A stretch of 64,000 nt of DNA from Actinoplanes palleronii (GCF_016862315.1 NZ_BOMS01000017.1:27675-91674), one strand, 5' to 3'; counted from the stretch's first letter, positions 17,649-26,558 are shown. A program made the numbers and translations. The notes: generated from the letters alone by a model not told the origin.

Positions 17649-18650
17649 TCAGCGCCGGTTGAACGCCCACGCGGCACCCGCCGCGAGCAGGCCGCCGCCG
17701 ACCGCGGCCAGGAAGCCGTGGTGCTGCGACGCCCACAGCTGGAGACTCCGGTCGGTGGCCCTGTCGTCGAACGCGCCGTGCGCACCGGCGTCCGGCTGAC
17801 CCGCCCCGTCGGCCGGCTCCCACAGGTTGGCCGGCTGGCTCGCCGGCCGGGTCTCGTCGGTCTGCTGCCCCTTGAACCCGGTCAGGGCCAGGTACCGGTC
17901 CAGCACCCCGGGCGCCACCGCGTTCGCGGCCAGGGTCAGCGCGGTCGACCCGCCGACCCAGTACTCGCGGCGCTTCGGGTGGTCGGCGGCGTACTCGACG
18001 GCGCGGGCGGCCACCTCGGGCTGGTAGATCGGCGCCACCGGCTGGGCCTTCTTCGGCAGCTTGGACAGCACCCAGCCGAACTGCGGGGTGTTCACCGCCG
18101 GCATCTGCACCATCGTCACGTGCACGTTGCTTCTCTCGTGCAGCAGTTCGACCCGCAGCGACTCGGTGAAGCCCTGGATCGCGTGCTTGGCCCCGCAGTA
18201 CGCGCTCTGCAGCGGGATCCCGCGATAGGCCAGCGCCGACCCGACCTGCACGATCGTGCCGGAGTCCCGGGTGCGCATCCGGGACAGCGCGGCCTTGGTG
18301 CCGAAGACGTACCCCAGGTAGCTGACCTCGGTGGTGCGGACGAACTCCGGCATCTCGATCTCGACGAACGGGGCGAAGACGCTGCTGAACGCGTTGTTGA
18401 CCCAGAGCCCGATCGGGCCGAGCTCCTTCTCCACCCGTTCCGCCGCGGCGTCCACCGCCTCGTGGTCGGCCATGTCCACCTCGATCGGCAGCGCGGTGCC
18501 ACCGGCCCGGCGTACGTCCTCAGCCGCCCCGGCCAGGCCGTCCTCGCCGCGAGCCAGCAGGGCCACCGTGTCGCCCCGGGCCGCCAGACGGCGGGCGACC
18601 GCCCGGCCGATGCCGCCACTCGCGCCGGTCACTACCGAAATCCTGGTCAT
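17649..18650 (-). CDS. SDR family oxidoreductase with C-terminal membrane tail
   Basis: This is a short-chain dehydrogenase/reductase of 333 residues. The cofactor motif TGASGGIG is at residues 9-16, NNAF is in the expected place, and the catalytic Ser (QVGSALAYRG) and YxxxK (YCGAKHA) are present. The C-terminal 60-70 residues are an extension: a Pro/Ala/Asp-rich linker followed by a hydrophobic helix (HHGFLAAVGGGLLAAGAAWA) ending in Arg residues, which suggests tethering to the membrane. The substrate is unknown. Confidence 0.88.
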   Translation of the reverse strand: MTRISVVTGASGGIGRAVARRLAARGDTVALLARGEDGLAGAAEDVRRAGGTALPIEVDMADHEAVDAAAERVEKELGPIGLWVNNAFSSVFAPFVEIEMPEFVRTTEVSYLGYVFGTKAALSRMRTRDSGTIVQVGSALAYRGIPLQSAYCGAKHAIQGFTESLRVELLHERSNVHVTMVQMPAVNTPQFGWVLSKLPKKAQPVAPIYQPEVAARAVEYAADHPKRREYWVGGSTALTLAANAVAPGVLDRYLALTGFKGQQTDETRPASQPANLWEPADGAGQPDAGAHGAFDDRATDRSLQLWASQHHGFLAAVGGGLLAAGAAWAFNRR

Positions 18651-18686
18651 GACCGGAGTTTGACCCGGATCCGGGCGGCGGAAACC

Positions 18687-19304
18687 TCAGCGCTGCACGC
18701 CCTGCGCCCGCAGCGGCACGGTGAACGTCGCGCCCACGCACGCCGCCGGCACCCCGCGCGGCATGGTCAGGGCGCCGTCCACGGTGAACGCGCCCACGGT
18801 GTTGCCGGCGACCTCCCAGGAGACCGGGTACGCGTTCCGGCGCAACCGCAGGTCCGGATCGACGCACCCGGCCTCGCGGTGTTCCGGGTCGGCCAGCACG
18901 GTGCCGGGCCCCATCCGGATCGTGGTGATCCGGATCGGCACGTTCTTCTCGTTGGAGACCGTCACCAGCAGATCGCCGTTGCCACCCGGCCGCAGCGTCC
19001 GGTTCAGGTCGTTGCGCCCGCGCAGCACCAGGTCGAGCGCCACCGCACCGGGTGCGGCGGCCGGCTGCGGCTCGGTGATCCGCCAGTACGCCCAGGCAGC
19101 TCCGGCGTTGGCGAGCATCGCGGCGAGCGCGGCCACCCCCAGGATGGTCCGGGAGCGCCGGTCGAACCGGCTCTTGCGGGGACTGCGGACGTCCCAGGTC
19201 GGCTCTTCGTGATCCGCGGTGCTCAGTTCGATCCGTACGTCCTCGTCCCGTCCTCGTCCCGGCCCGGCGTCCTTGCCCACCTTCGACAGGACGTCACGCC
19301 GCAT
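18687..19304 (-). CDS. Exported protein with SipW-like signal anchor and CxGAxFTV domain (surface protein gene 4)
   Basis: The 205-residue protein has a cytosolic N-terminal stretch of about 50 residues, one hydrophobic segment ending AGAAWAYWRITE, and an extracytoplasmic beta-rich domain. The AYW boundary resembles SipW-type signal peptides, though no SipW peptidase is nearby. The domain holds two Cys (REAGCVDPD and PAACVGATFTVPL), likely a disulfide, and the phrase LRPGGNGDLLVTVSNEKNVPIRIT. Two other genes in this set (20386-20859 and 20921-21412) share the same plan. It reads in the same direction as the other three but after a 383-base gap, so it may have its own promoter. Confidence 0.75.
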   Translation of the reverse strand: MRRDVLSKVGKDAGPGRGRDEDVRIELSTADHEEPTWDVRSPRKSRFDRRSRTILGVAALAAMLANAGAAWAYWRITEPQPAAAPGAVALDLVLRGRNDLNRTLRPGGNGDLLVTVSNEKNVPIRITTIRMGPGTVLADPEHREAGCVDPDLRLRRNAYPVSWEVAGNTVGAFTVDGALTMPRGVPAACVGATFTVPLRAQGVQR

Positions 19305-19687
19305 CACGAGTGCACCCCCGGGGCGGTGGCCGCGGGCGGATCGCTCAGATGTGGCATGCGGCTCGTTCCTCCTCGGACGCCGGAACAGGCTGAGCTGGCG
19401 TTCATACAACGTTCCCTGATAGAGATGTCCGATGTGATCGGTTTTCCGTCCGCCGTAGTAGACGCATAAATCGGAACGATCTGCCCACACGGTTTACCCC
19501 GGGCGAGGGATCGCTCTGCCTCAAGGGTCCCTACCGAACCGTCCACGTTGCTGCTGGACACGCCCATAACCTGCAGGGATGCACCCCTAGCGAGCGCCGG
19601 TCGCGCACTCAAATCCGGATTCGTCGAGGCGACGGGGTCGAGCCCCCGGTGGAAACCACCGAGGGCTCGAACGGGTGGAGCACGCGC
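19305..19687. other. Intergenic region inside the surface-protein set
   Basis: This 383-base interval contains the hairpin at 19639-19669 and a relatively A/T-rich stretch at about 19400-19480 upstream of the minus-strand gene ending at 18687. No convincing open reading frame is seen on either strand. The A/T-rich stretch is the best place for a promoter, but no clear -35/-10 pair can be named. Confidence 0.5.
19639..19669 (-). terminator. Hairpin after the Fn3-like gene
   Basis: CGAGCCCCCGGTGG pairs with CCACCGAGGGCTCG around an AAA loop, 14 bp with one mismatch. It lies 19 bases past the minus-strand stop at 19688. There is no U-run; position and stability suggest a terminator separating the first three surface genes from the fourth. 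Confidence 0.6.
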
Positions 19688-20389
19688 CTACGGCGCGACC
19701 GGGCTCGTCGGTCCCTCCGGTGAGGCCGAGACCGACGGGTCCGGCCCCAGGTCCGGCTCCTCCTCGACGGGTGTGCTGCTCCGCGGCGGGGCTGGGACGT
19801 TCTCCGGTTCGCTGGCGGGCGAGGTCCGGACGTCCGGGACCGGCGCCGTCGAGGTGTCCCCGGCTTCGGGTGTCGGTGCGGAGACCGATGGGGAGGCCGG
19901 CGGCACCGCGGGCGCGGCGATCACGGCCGGATCGGCGGGCGCCGCTGGTGCGGCGGGGAAGGCCAGCCGCGGGCTGAGCTTGCTCGGTTCGCCGGTCCAC
20001 TCCCGGTACTTCGGCGTGATGGTCCAGCGCCACTTCCCACCGGCCATCTCACCGGTGCCGAACGTGACCGACTCGGTGGTGCTGCCACCGGCGGCCACCG
20101 CGCGCGTGACATCGGGTTGCGGCGGCTCGGCCACGCTGTGCGCGACGACCAGGTAGTGGTCCATCCGGACGCCCGGAGCGATCTCCTGGGCGCTCCAGCT
20201 GACCACGGCCTGGCCGCTCTGCTTGGTGACGCTGGGTTCGACGCCGCGCGGCATCTTGACGACCTTCGCGGTGAACCGGGTCGGCGCGCTGGTCACGGTC
20301 CAGCCGCCGGCGTAGGCGTAGACCGTCCCGGCCACGCCGAGCGACAGGGCCACCGCGCCGACCAGCAACAACCTTCCGGTACGCCTCAC
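19688..20389 (-). CDS. Exported protein with Fn3-like domain and Pro-rich tail (surface protein gene 3)
   Basis: The 233-residue protein starts with RRTGR, a hydrophobic segment ending VYAYAGGW, a domain of about 100 residues with fibronectin-III-like phrases (AVVSWSAQEIAPGVRMDHYLV and GGKWRWTITPKYREWTGEPS), and then about 95 residues rich in Pro, Ala, Ser and Glu. Such tails often span or lie along the cell wall. The GTG start overlaps the upstream stop by 4 bases (GTGA), so it is co-translated with the 20386-20859 gene. No sortase motif or C-terminal membrane helix is seen. Confidence 0.75.
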   Translation of the reverse strand: MRRTGRLLLVGAVALSLGVAGTVYAYAGGWTVTSAPTRFTAKVVKMPRGVEPSVTKQSGQAVVSWSAQEIAPGVRMDHYLVVAHSVAEPPQPDVTRAVAAGGSTTESVTFGTGEMAGGKWRWTITPKYREWTGEPSKLSPRLAFPAAPAAPADPAVIAAPAVPPASPSVSAPTPEAGDTSTAPVPDVRTSPASEPENVPAPPRSSTPVEEEPDLGPDPSVSASPEGPTSPVAP

Positions 20390-20859
20390 CGCGGCACCCG
20401 CTGCCCGACTCCGGAGATCGCGATGGTGAACCGCGCGCCGGCGCATTTGCGGGTCGCCCCGATCGGCATGCTCACCGGGATGGCGCCGCCGAGCTCGGTG
20501 CGCCCGGACGCCGCCACGGTGACCGGCAGCCGCCCGCTGTACGAGCGGACCTGCAGGTTTGCCGCGGTGGCCGAGCAGCCACGCCGATCAGTGTCGGACA
20601 CCTTGGCGGTCAACCGGTGCACGGTGATCCGGTACCCGAGCGGGTTGACCACGCTGATCTTCATCTGCTTGACCGCGCCCGGGAAGAGCCCGCGCACCGG
20701 CTTGCCCTTCAGCTCGAAGTAGAGCGGACCGCCCCGGTGGTGGCTGTCGCCGACCAGCACGATGGTCTCGTCGGGATTGTCCGGCGAGCCGACGGCAACG
20801 ATCAGCGCGGCGGCCAAGGCTGCCGCCGAGGTAGCCGCGATCCACCAGCGTTTCGACAT
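20386..20859 (-). CDS. Exported protein with CAGARFTI domain (surface protein gene 2)
   Basis: The 157-residue protein has a Lys/Arg N-terminus, a hydrophobic segment at about 6-23, and a beta-rich domain with LFPGAVKQMKISVVNPLGYRITV, a central Cys (RRGCSATAA) and a second Cys in RKCAGARFTIAISG. The two Cys and the phrase order match the genes at 18687 and 20921, so these are probably paralogues with one disulfide each. It is the middle gene of a tight three-gene run. Confidence 0.75.
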   Translation of the reverse strand: MSKRWWIAATSAAALAAALIVAVGSPDNPDETIVLVGDSHHRGGPLYFELKGKPVRGLFPGAVKQMKISVVNPLGYRITVHRLTAKVSDTDRRGCSATAANLQVRSYSGRLPVTVAASGRTELGGAIPVSMPIGATRKCAGARFTIAISGVGQRVPR

Positions 20860-20920
20860 GAAGGTCCCCGAAGGTCGAACGGGAGACGGGAGCGACCGAC
20901 GTCGCTCCCGTCCAGATATG

Positions 20921-21412
20921 TCAGGAGGCCGCGCTCACGCCGGGGACCGAGTAGTCGATCGTGATCGTCTTTCCGGCGCACGTCTGCGGGATGCTGCCGA
21001 TCGTGACCTGCGTCGAGGCGACGGTGTCATGTCCGGCCGCGAGGGTCGGACTGCCGGGGAAGGTGGTGTTGAACATGCCAGGGTCATCCAGCGCACCCGC
21101 GCACGCGGCGGCGGTGCCAGCGTTGTCCTCGGGCGTGGCCGTCGCGTGGGTGATGGTGATCGCGCCGGTGAGCTTGACCGCGAACTCGTTGGGGTTCGTG
21201 AACGTCGTGTCCATGGGGATGACTCGGTCCGGGAAGAGAGTCTTCGTGAACGTCGACGACGCCGTCACCGGCTTGATCTCCGCACCCGAGGCGCTTGCCG
21301 TGCCCGTGCCGAGGATGCTCCAGCCGGTGGCGGCCCAGGCCGCGCCTCCGCCGATGACAACGACAGCGACGCCGGCGATGACAGCGGTGGAACGCTTGGA
21401 GAGCTTGCGCAT
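20921..21412 (-). CDS. Exported protein with SipW-like signal and CAGKTITI domain (surface protein gene 1)
   Basis: The 163-residue protein begins MRKLSKRST, has a hydrophobic segment ending GGGAAWAATGW, then GTGTASASGAE, a phrase typical of actinobacterial SipW-type exported proteins. The domain has FTNPNEFAVKLTGAI, a Cys (TAAACAGALDD) and the closing QTCAGKTITIDYSVPG. AGGAGGA lies 7 bases before the ATG at 21412, so it should be well translated. It is the first gene of the set; the promoter is presumably in the A/T-richer 21413-21680 stretch. Function unknown; a pilus-like or wall-surface fibre is one guess. Confidence 0.78.
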   Translation of the reverse strand: MRKLSKRSTAVIAGVAVVVIGGGAAWAATGWSILGTGTASASGAEIKPVTASSTFTKTLFPDRVIPMDTTFTNPNEFAVKLTGAITITHATATPEDNAGTAAACAGALDDPGMFNTTFPGSPTLAAGHDTVASTQVTIGSIPQTCAGKTITIDYSVPGVSAAS

Positions 21413-21904
21413 GGAAAGTTCCTCCTGGAACGGTCTTATCGAGCGCTTCCCCATAGCCGCGGAGCGACGGAATCGGGAGCGCGTCGTTTATCGGGTGTGG
21501 CCGGAGCCCTGGGGCTTCCCGGCGCTGCGACAAAGATGGCTGACCCGCCCCACCGGGACGATAGGTATTCCAGCCCCCTGAGTCGGAATGATCCGCCCGC
21601 GCCGCCCGACTGTTCCGCTTAACCCATAAGTGCTAATCAAGCACCATGAATCGACCACCCAGCTCGTGTTGATGATCGCTTCCGGTGTGGCTGACCTGCG
21701 TCGATGAGCAAAGGCAGACCTCGGCAGCTTTCTCAAGCACGAGACCTGCTCACAGCGTCGCCGGGGGCCACCGGGGGCTGCCGTAGCACCGGAAACATGA
21801 GCCGGGGAGCGTATTCAGCGCCTTCTCAGGAATGTTTTTCCGGCCGCCGGACCCGAACGGGGTAGTGCATTTCGGCAGCCGTTCCCCTGAAAGAGGCTTA
21901 CGGT
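21413..21904. other. Intergenic region upstream of the surface-protein operon
   Basis: This 492-base gap is less GC-rich than its surroundings, especially 21595-21670. A short inverted repeat GTGCTAATCAAGCAC lies at about 21627-21641. The region must hold the promoter of the minus-strand gene starting at 21412 and the end of the methyltransferase transcript. No supported gene on either strand. Confidence 0.5.
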
Positions 21905-22654
21905 CTATGCCTCTGTCGGCCGGACGGCCTGGAGCAGGAAGCGATGCGCCCGCACGGTGAACTCCCCGCGAGCCCGGATGATGGCGGTGAGCCGCGCGAG
22001 CTCCCGTTCGTACCGTTGCGGGGTGAAGTCGCGGACCTGCCACGGCACCGTCCGCAGGTGGTGCACCACGGCCCGGATGTCGCGGAAGGCGAGCGCCGGA
22101 TGCTCCTCGCGCACGTCGGTCACGTGCAGACCGGCGGCGGTCAGGGCGGCCGCCGCGACCTCGGCGTCCCACCGGCGCGGGTGCGGGGGCGGTGCGCCGA
22201 GCGCGTCGTTCAGCTCGGCCAGGTCGTCGCTGCCGACCTGCTGGGTGAGCAGCACCCCGCCGGGCCGGAGCAGCCGGGCGATGTCGGCGGCCGGCAGGCG
22301 GCCGTGCCGGCTGAGGACCACGTCGTACTCGTTCTCGCCGGACGGGAGCTCGGTGAGCACCTCGACGCCGAACGGGGCGAGCCGCTCCCGGGCGATCGGG
22401 GTGTTGCGGGCCCAGCTCTCCACCGCGACGGTGTGCGGCGGCAGCGGGACGAACTCGGCGAGCAGCTCGCCCCCGCCGGTGTCCAGGTCGAGCACGCTGG
22501 TCGCGAAGCGCAGCAGCGGCCGGGCGATCTCCGGGTACGACCAGGACGGCTCGGACGCCACGGCCAGCCCGTCCAGCCAGGCGAATTCCCACCCGGTCAT
22601 GGACGCGCCGGCCGCCGCGGTGTTGAGATCGTCATCCGGCCGGCTGCTGCGCAC
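21905..22654 (-). CDS. Class I SAM-dependent methyltransferase
   Basis: The glycine-rich SAM loop is VLDLDTGGGELLAEF, followed by an acidic end of strand 2 (TVAVES) and later RLLRPGGVLLTQQVG, the usual post-motif III segment. The start is unsure: GTG at 22654 gives 249 residues, ATG at 22600 gives 231, and a TTG at 22684 is less likely. The substrate is unknown. It stands between the surface-protein operon and the MerR-clamp gene, all on the minus strand, but large gaps argue against one operon. Confidence 0.8.
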   Translation of the reverse strand: MRSSRPDDDLNTAAAGASMTGWEFAWLDGLAVASEPSWSYPEIARPLLRFATSVLDLDTGGGELLAEFVPLPPHTVAVESWARNTPIARERLAPFGVEVLTELPSGENEYDVVLSRHGRLPAADIARLLRPGGVLLTQQVGSDDLAELNDALGAPPPHPRRWDAEVAAAALTAAGLHVTDVREEHPALAFRDIRAVVHHLRTVPWQVRDFTPQRYERELARLTAIIRARGEFTVRAHRFLLQAVRPTEA

Positions 22655-22840
22655 ACGCCGACGGTAGCCAGACCGTGCGCTCAAAGTCGCGGTGGTCTCA
22701 CCGGAGAGGGAAGTCGTGGCTGAACCGTGTTCAATCCGCGACTCAGCGCACGCCGGCGCGGCCGGCCGCGGAGGGACGGCCGCACCGGAGAACGGGACGC
22801 CCGTGCCGGAGCGGGCACGGGCGCACCGGAGCAGCGGCGG

Positions 22841-23890
22841 TCAGGCCCGGACCGGCATCAGCAGGGAGAAACGGGAGTCGTCCCCGGCGATCCGGATGGT
22901 CAGCGGCTGGACCGGCCCGTCCAGGTCGAGCTGCAGCTGACCGGGCCCGCCCGCGTCCACCGCCTGGAGCAGGAACTCCCGGTTCACCGCGACGTGCGTG
23001 CCGGCGTCGGCCGCCCACTCGTCCTCGGCAGCCAGCCGCAGGCCACCGTCCGGGTCGAGAGCGAGGATCGCGACCGGGTAGACCGCGCCGTCGTGCTCGC
23101 GCCGTACCTCGGGCGCGCCGGTGAGCAGCCGCCGCACCTGGTCAGGGGTGACCGTGACCCGGCGGGTGCCGTCACCGGACGGGCCGATCAGCCGTCGGTA
23201 GTCGGGGAACTCCACGTCCAGCGGCTCGGTGCGGAGCTCGCGGCCGGCGCTCTCCGTCCGTACCACATTGGGGGTGACATCGAGGGTCAGCGGACCGGAA
23301 CCGATCAGGCGGAGCTCGTCGACGAAGGCCAGCGGCAGGTACTGCCGGGCCGGAGGCCCCTCGATCGTCGCCGGCGCGGAGGCCACCGCGAGCCGATAGC
23401 GGTCCGTGGTGACCAGGGTCAGCACGCCGTCGCCGGTCTCGAACAGGATCCCGCCGGGGAACGGCGCGCCGGGGATCGGGCCGGTGGCGGCGAAGCGGAC
23501 CGCGGCCAGCGCGGCGGTCAGATCAGTTCCGGACAGGGTCACGCGGGTCATCAGGTTCTCCTCCAGATCGAGCAGGGTGTGCAGGCGGAGGAGCTCGCGG
23601 CGGGCGTCGACGATTCCGGCTTCCAGCCGGTCGCGGTGGGCGTCGATCCTTTTCCGTATGAGGCCGGGGCGCCCCAGGTCGCGCACCGCCTCGGCGATCT
23701 CGGCCACCGGCATGCCGACCCGGCGCAGCCCGGCGATCAAGCGGGCCGCCCGGATCTGCTCGGCGGTGTACCGCCGGTAACCGGTCACCGGGTCGACCGC
23801 GGCCGGGACCAGCACGCCCGCGCCGTCATACCAGCGCAGCGCGCTGACCGTCAGACCACTGGCCCGGGCCGCCTCGCCGATGTTCCGCAT
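22841..23890 (-). CDS. MerR-type regulator fused to a DNA polymerase III beta-clamp-like module
   Basis: Residues 1-70 form a MerR winged helix (MRNIGEAARASGLTVSALRW, then GYRRYTAEQ), and 75-112 a dimerising helix. From about 114 to 349 the sequence matches sliding-clamp (DnaN) domains: VTLSGTDLTAALAAVRFA, VTTDRYRLAVASA, the hallmark EFPDYRRLIG, and a C-terminal SLLMPVRA like the end of DnaN. The module is about 235 residues, enough for two of the three clamp domains. AGGAG lies 4 bases before the ATG. This is not the replicative clamp, which is about 370 residues with no HTH. Whether the domain binds DNA, a clamp-binding peptide or a ligand is unknown. Confidence 0.85.
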   Translation of the reverse strand: MRNIGEAARASGLTVSALRWYDGAGVLVPAAVDPVTGYRRYTAEQIRAARLIAGLRRVGMPVAEIAEAVRDLGRPGLIRKRIDAHRDRLEAGIVDARRELLRLHTLLDLEENLMTRVTLSGTDLTAALAAVRFAATGPIPGAPFPGGILFETGDGVLTLVTTDRYRLAVASAPATIEGPPARQYLPLAFVDELRLIGSGPLTLDVTPNVVRTESAGRELRTEPLDVEFPDYRRLIGPSGDGTRRVTVTPDQVRRLLTGAPEVRREHDGAVYPVAILALDPDGGLRLAAEDEWAADAGTHVAVNREFLLQAVDAGGPGQLQLDLDGPVQPLTIRIAGDDSRFSLLMPVRA

Positions 23891-23981
23891 CTCGCTCCTC
23901 ACAGGGGTAGACCCTGAAGCCTCGACCTGGTGGAGGGTCAAGCCGGAAACGGTCGTGGGTCACCCCGGCAGCGGTCGTGGG

Positions 23982-24584
23982 TTACGCCGGGATCAACAGT
24001 GCCCCGCCGAGCGCCGCCATGACCAGGGCTATCCCGCCGTCCAGCACCCGCCAGGCGTTCGGCCGGGCGAAGAGCGGGCCGAGCCGCCGGGCGCCGAGGC
24101 CGAGCGCGGTGAACCAGGACAGGCTGGCCGCCGCGGCGCCCAGGCCGAACATCCAGCGGTGCGCGTGCTGCTGCGCGACCGAGCCGAGCAGCAGCACGGT
24201 GTCCAGGTAGACGTGCGGGTTCAGGTAGGTCAGCGCCAGGCAGGTGAGCAGGGTGGCACGCAGAGTCGCCGGGGCCTGGCCGGCCGGGTCGAGACTGCCG
24301 GCCGGTCGCAGCGCCCGGCGGGCGGCCAGAATCGCGTAGCCGATCAGGAACGCCGCGCCGACCCAGCGGATCACGGTGACCAGGCGCGGCTGCGCGCTCA
24401 CCACCGCGCCGAGACCGGCGATGCCGGCCGAGATCAGCGCCAGGTCGGAGAGCGCGCAGGTGAGGACGACCACGAGGACGTGTTCCCGGCGCAGCCCCTG
24501 GCGGAGGACAAACGCGTTCTGGGCGCCGATCGCGATGATCAGGACGGCGGAAGCGGCAAAACCGGCTAAAGCGGAGGCGAGCAC
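23982..24584 (-). CDS. lysE: LysE/ArgO family amino-acid exporter
   Basis: The 200-residue inner-membrane protein has five to six hydrophobic segments and the family phrases [13 protein letters not shown] and [18 protein letters not shown]. LysE/ArgO exporters push excess lysine or arginine out of the cell. The GTG start lies 73 bases from the divergent LysR gene, the standard arrangement for this exporter and its LysG/ArgP regulator. Which amino acid is exported cannot be told. Confidence 0.92.
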   Translation of the reverse strand: MLASALAGFAASAVLIIAIGAQNAFVLRQGLRREHVLVVVLTCALSDLALISAGIAGLGAVVSAQPRLVTVIRWVGAAFLIGYAILAARRALRPAGSLDPAGQAPATLRATLLTCLALTYLNPHVYLDTVLLLGSVAQQHAHRWMFGLGAAAASLSWFTALGLGARRLGPLFARPNAWRVLDGGIALVMAALGGALLIPA

Positions 24585-24657
24585 GGAGCCGACGCTAGGG
24601 TTCTTTCGCGGTGCAGACCAGCTAAAGATTTTCAGGGTTGATTAGCAATACTTAACT

Positions 24658-25482
24658 GTGGACCAGGTACAGCTGGCGACCTTCCAGGCCGTCGTGGAGC
24701 AGGGCAGTTTCGAGGCCGCGGCGCGGGCGCTGCACGTCACCCCGTCGGCGGTCAGCCAACGGATCAAGGCACTCGAACGAGCGGTCGGGCAGGTGCTGGT
24801 GCGCCGGGCCAAGCCGTGCGTCGCGACCACGGCCGGTGAGGCGCTGGTCCGGTTCGCCGGGCAGGTGGCGCTGCTGGAGAAGGAGGCGCTGGCACAGGCC
24901 CGGGGCGGCACCCGGGTCTCGATCGTGGTCAACGCCGACTCGCTGAACACCTGGTTCATGCCGGTGCTGACCCAGGTGCCGGGCGTGACCTTCGACCTGC
25001 ACACCGACGACCAGGACTACACCGCCGACCTGCTGCGCTCCGGCACCGTGATGGCCGCTGTGACCGGGGACGACGTGGCGGTGCAGGGCTGCCGGGTGGA
25101 ACGGCTGGGCGCGATGCGCTACCTGGCGGTCGCCGCGCCGGGCCTGGACTTCGCGTCCGCGCCGATGATCGTCTACAACCGCAAGGACCAGCTGCAACAC
25201 CGGTTCCTCGGGTTGGTGGGGGAGCCCGCGGCCGCCCGGTTGATCCACTACGTGCCGGCCGCGGCGGCGTTCAACGAGGCGATCCGGCTGGGGCTGGGCT
25301 GGGGCACGGTTCCGGAGCAGAACGCGGGGCCGCTACTCGCCTCCGGCGAATACGTCCGCATATTTCCGGAAAAATATCTGGACATTCCGCTCTACTGGCA
25401 ATACTGGCGGATCGAGTCGGAGCTGCTGAACACACTGACGGCCGCCGTGCACACGGCGGCCGCCTCAGCCTTGCATGGTTAG
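24658..25482 (+). CDS. LysR-type regulator of the ArgP/LysG family
   Basis: The 274-residue protein has a winged helix at about 1-60 (LATFQAVVEQGSFEAAARAL, TPSAVSQRIKALE) and the ArgP/LysG effector domain. It normally activates the divergent lysE when lysine or arginine accumulates. The GTG at 24658 has no ribosome site upstream (GCAATACTTAACT precedes it), so the mRNA may be leaderless. The last hundred bases show A/T-richer codons (ATATTTCCGGAAAAATATCTG) unlike neighbours. Confidence 0.93.
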   Translation: MDQVQLATFQAVVEQGSFEAAARALHVTPSAVSQRIKALERAVGQVLVRRAKPCVATTAGEALVRFAGQVALLEKEALAQARGGTRVSIVVNADSLNTWFMPVLTQVPGVTFDLHTDDQDYTADLLRSGTVMAAVTGDDVAVQGCRVERLGAMRYLAVAAPGLDFASAPMIVYNRKDQLQHRFLGLVGEPAAARLIHYVPAAAAFNEAIRLGLGWGTVPEQNAGPLLASGEYVRIFPEKYLDIPLYWQYWRIESELLNTLTAAVHTAAASALHG

Positions 25483-25538
25483 CTCACGCATCGGCCCCGA
25501 AGGGCGCAATGCCGCCGAGCGAAGCGAGGCCAGTTAGC

Positions 25539-26483
25539 TCAGTTGGCGTGCAGGGCGCTGTTCAGCTCGATGCCGGTGCCCTTGCGGGGGCGGGCCTCCA
25601 GCGCGCCGGAGACCGAGTTGCGCCAGAACAGGAGATTGTTCACACCGGACAGCGCGATGGCCTTCACCACACGGCCGTCGGGCAGCGAGATCTTCGACGA
25701 CGCGGTGATGTAGACGCCCGCCTCGACCACGCAGTCGTCGCCGAGCGAGATGCCCACCCCGGCGTTCGCCCCGAGCAGGCTGCGCTCGCCGATCCGGACC
25801 TTCTCCTTGCCGCCGCCGGAGAGCGTCCCCATGATCGACGAACCACCGCCGATGTCGGAGCCGTCGCCGACCACCACGCCCTGCACGATCCGGCCCTCGA
25901 CCATCGAGGTGCCCAGCGTGCCGGCGTTGAAGTTGACGAATCCCTCCTGCATGATCGTCGTCCCGGGCGCCAGGTGGGCGCCGAGCCGGACCCGGTCCGC
26001 GTCGGCGATCCGGACACCGGACGGCGACACGTAGTCGGTCAGGCGGGGGAACTTGTCGATGCCGTGCACGGACAGGTGCCGGCCCGCGGCGCGCTCCAGG
26101 AAGCGCAGCTCGTCGACCCGGTCCGGCGGGCACGGGCCGGCCGAGGTCCAGGCGACGTTGGTCAGCTGACCGAAGATGCCGTCCAGGTTCAGCTCGTTCG
26201 GCCGGACCAGGCGGTGGGAGAGCAGGTGCAGCCGGAGGAACGCCTCGGCGGTGCCGTCGATCGGCTCGGCCAGCGACTTGATCGAGGTGCGGACCTCGAC
26301 CGTCGAGAGGCCGGGAAGCAGCTTCGGGCCGGTCAGGCCGGCCGGGAGGACCGGGAGGTCGGCCGGCTCGTCGCCAAGACCCAGGAAACCGGCCGGGTAC
26401 CAGGTGTCCAGCACCTGCCCCTCGGTGGTGACGGTGGCGAGGCCGACGCCCCACGCGGGCGAGGTCGAGATCGCGGTATGCAC
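25539..26483 (-). CDS. dapD: 2,3,4,5-tetrahydropyridine-2,6-dicarboxylate N-succinyltransferase (actinobacterial type)
   Basis: DapD transfers succinyl from succinyl-CoA to tetrahydrodipicolinate in the lysine/diaminopimelate pathway. At 314 residues it has the size of the actinobacterial form. The left-handed beta-helix is visible as hexapeptide turns from about 150 to 270 (for example VRLGAHLAPGTTIMQEGFV, VVVGDGSDIGGGSSIMG, IGERSLLGANAGVGISLG). The GTG start has AGGG upstream. It is divergent from dapE with 75 bases between starts, so one control region may serve both. Confidence 0.95.
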   Translation of the reverse strand: MHTAISTSPAWGVGLATVTTEGQVLDTWYPAGFLGLGDEPADLPVLPAGLTGPKLLPGLSTVEVRTSIKSLAEPIDGTAEAFLRLHLLSHRLVRPNELNLDGIFGQLTNVAWTSAGPCPPDRVDELRFLERAAGRHLSVHGIDKFPRLTDYVSPSGVRIADADRVRLGAHLAPGTTIMQEGFVNFNAGTLGTSMVEGRIVQGVVVGDGSDIGGGSSIMGTLSGGGKEKVRIGERSLLGANAGVGISLGDDCVVEAGVYITASSKISLPDGRVVKAIALSGVNNLLFWRNSVSGALEARPRKGTGIELNSALHAN

Positions 26484-26558
26484 GGGTGAACCCTACTAGC
26501 CCGACGGTGCGCGGATCGCGTGCGTCCGATGCTCGGGACAGCCTTGTAGGGTGCGGGC

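Noticed and set aside
22841..23890. A real dnaN gene
   Set aside because: The protein begins with a MerR helix-turn-helix and has only about 235 clamp-like residues; the replicative clamp is a three-domain protein of about 370 residues.
25531..25560. tRNA-like D-arm sequence TTAGCTCAGTTGGC
   Set aside because: It resembles a tRNA D-arm but no acceptor, anticodon or T-arm can be formed around it; it is the end of dapD with its stop codon.
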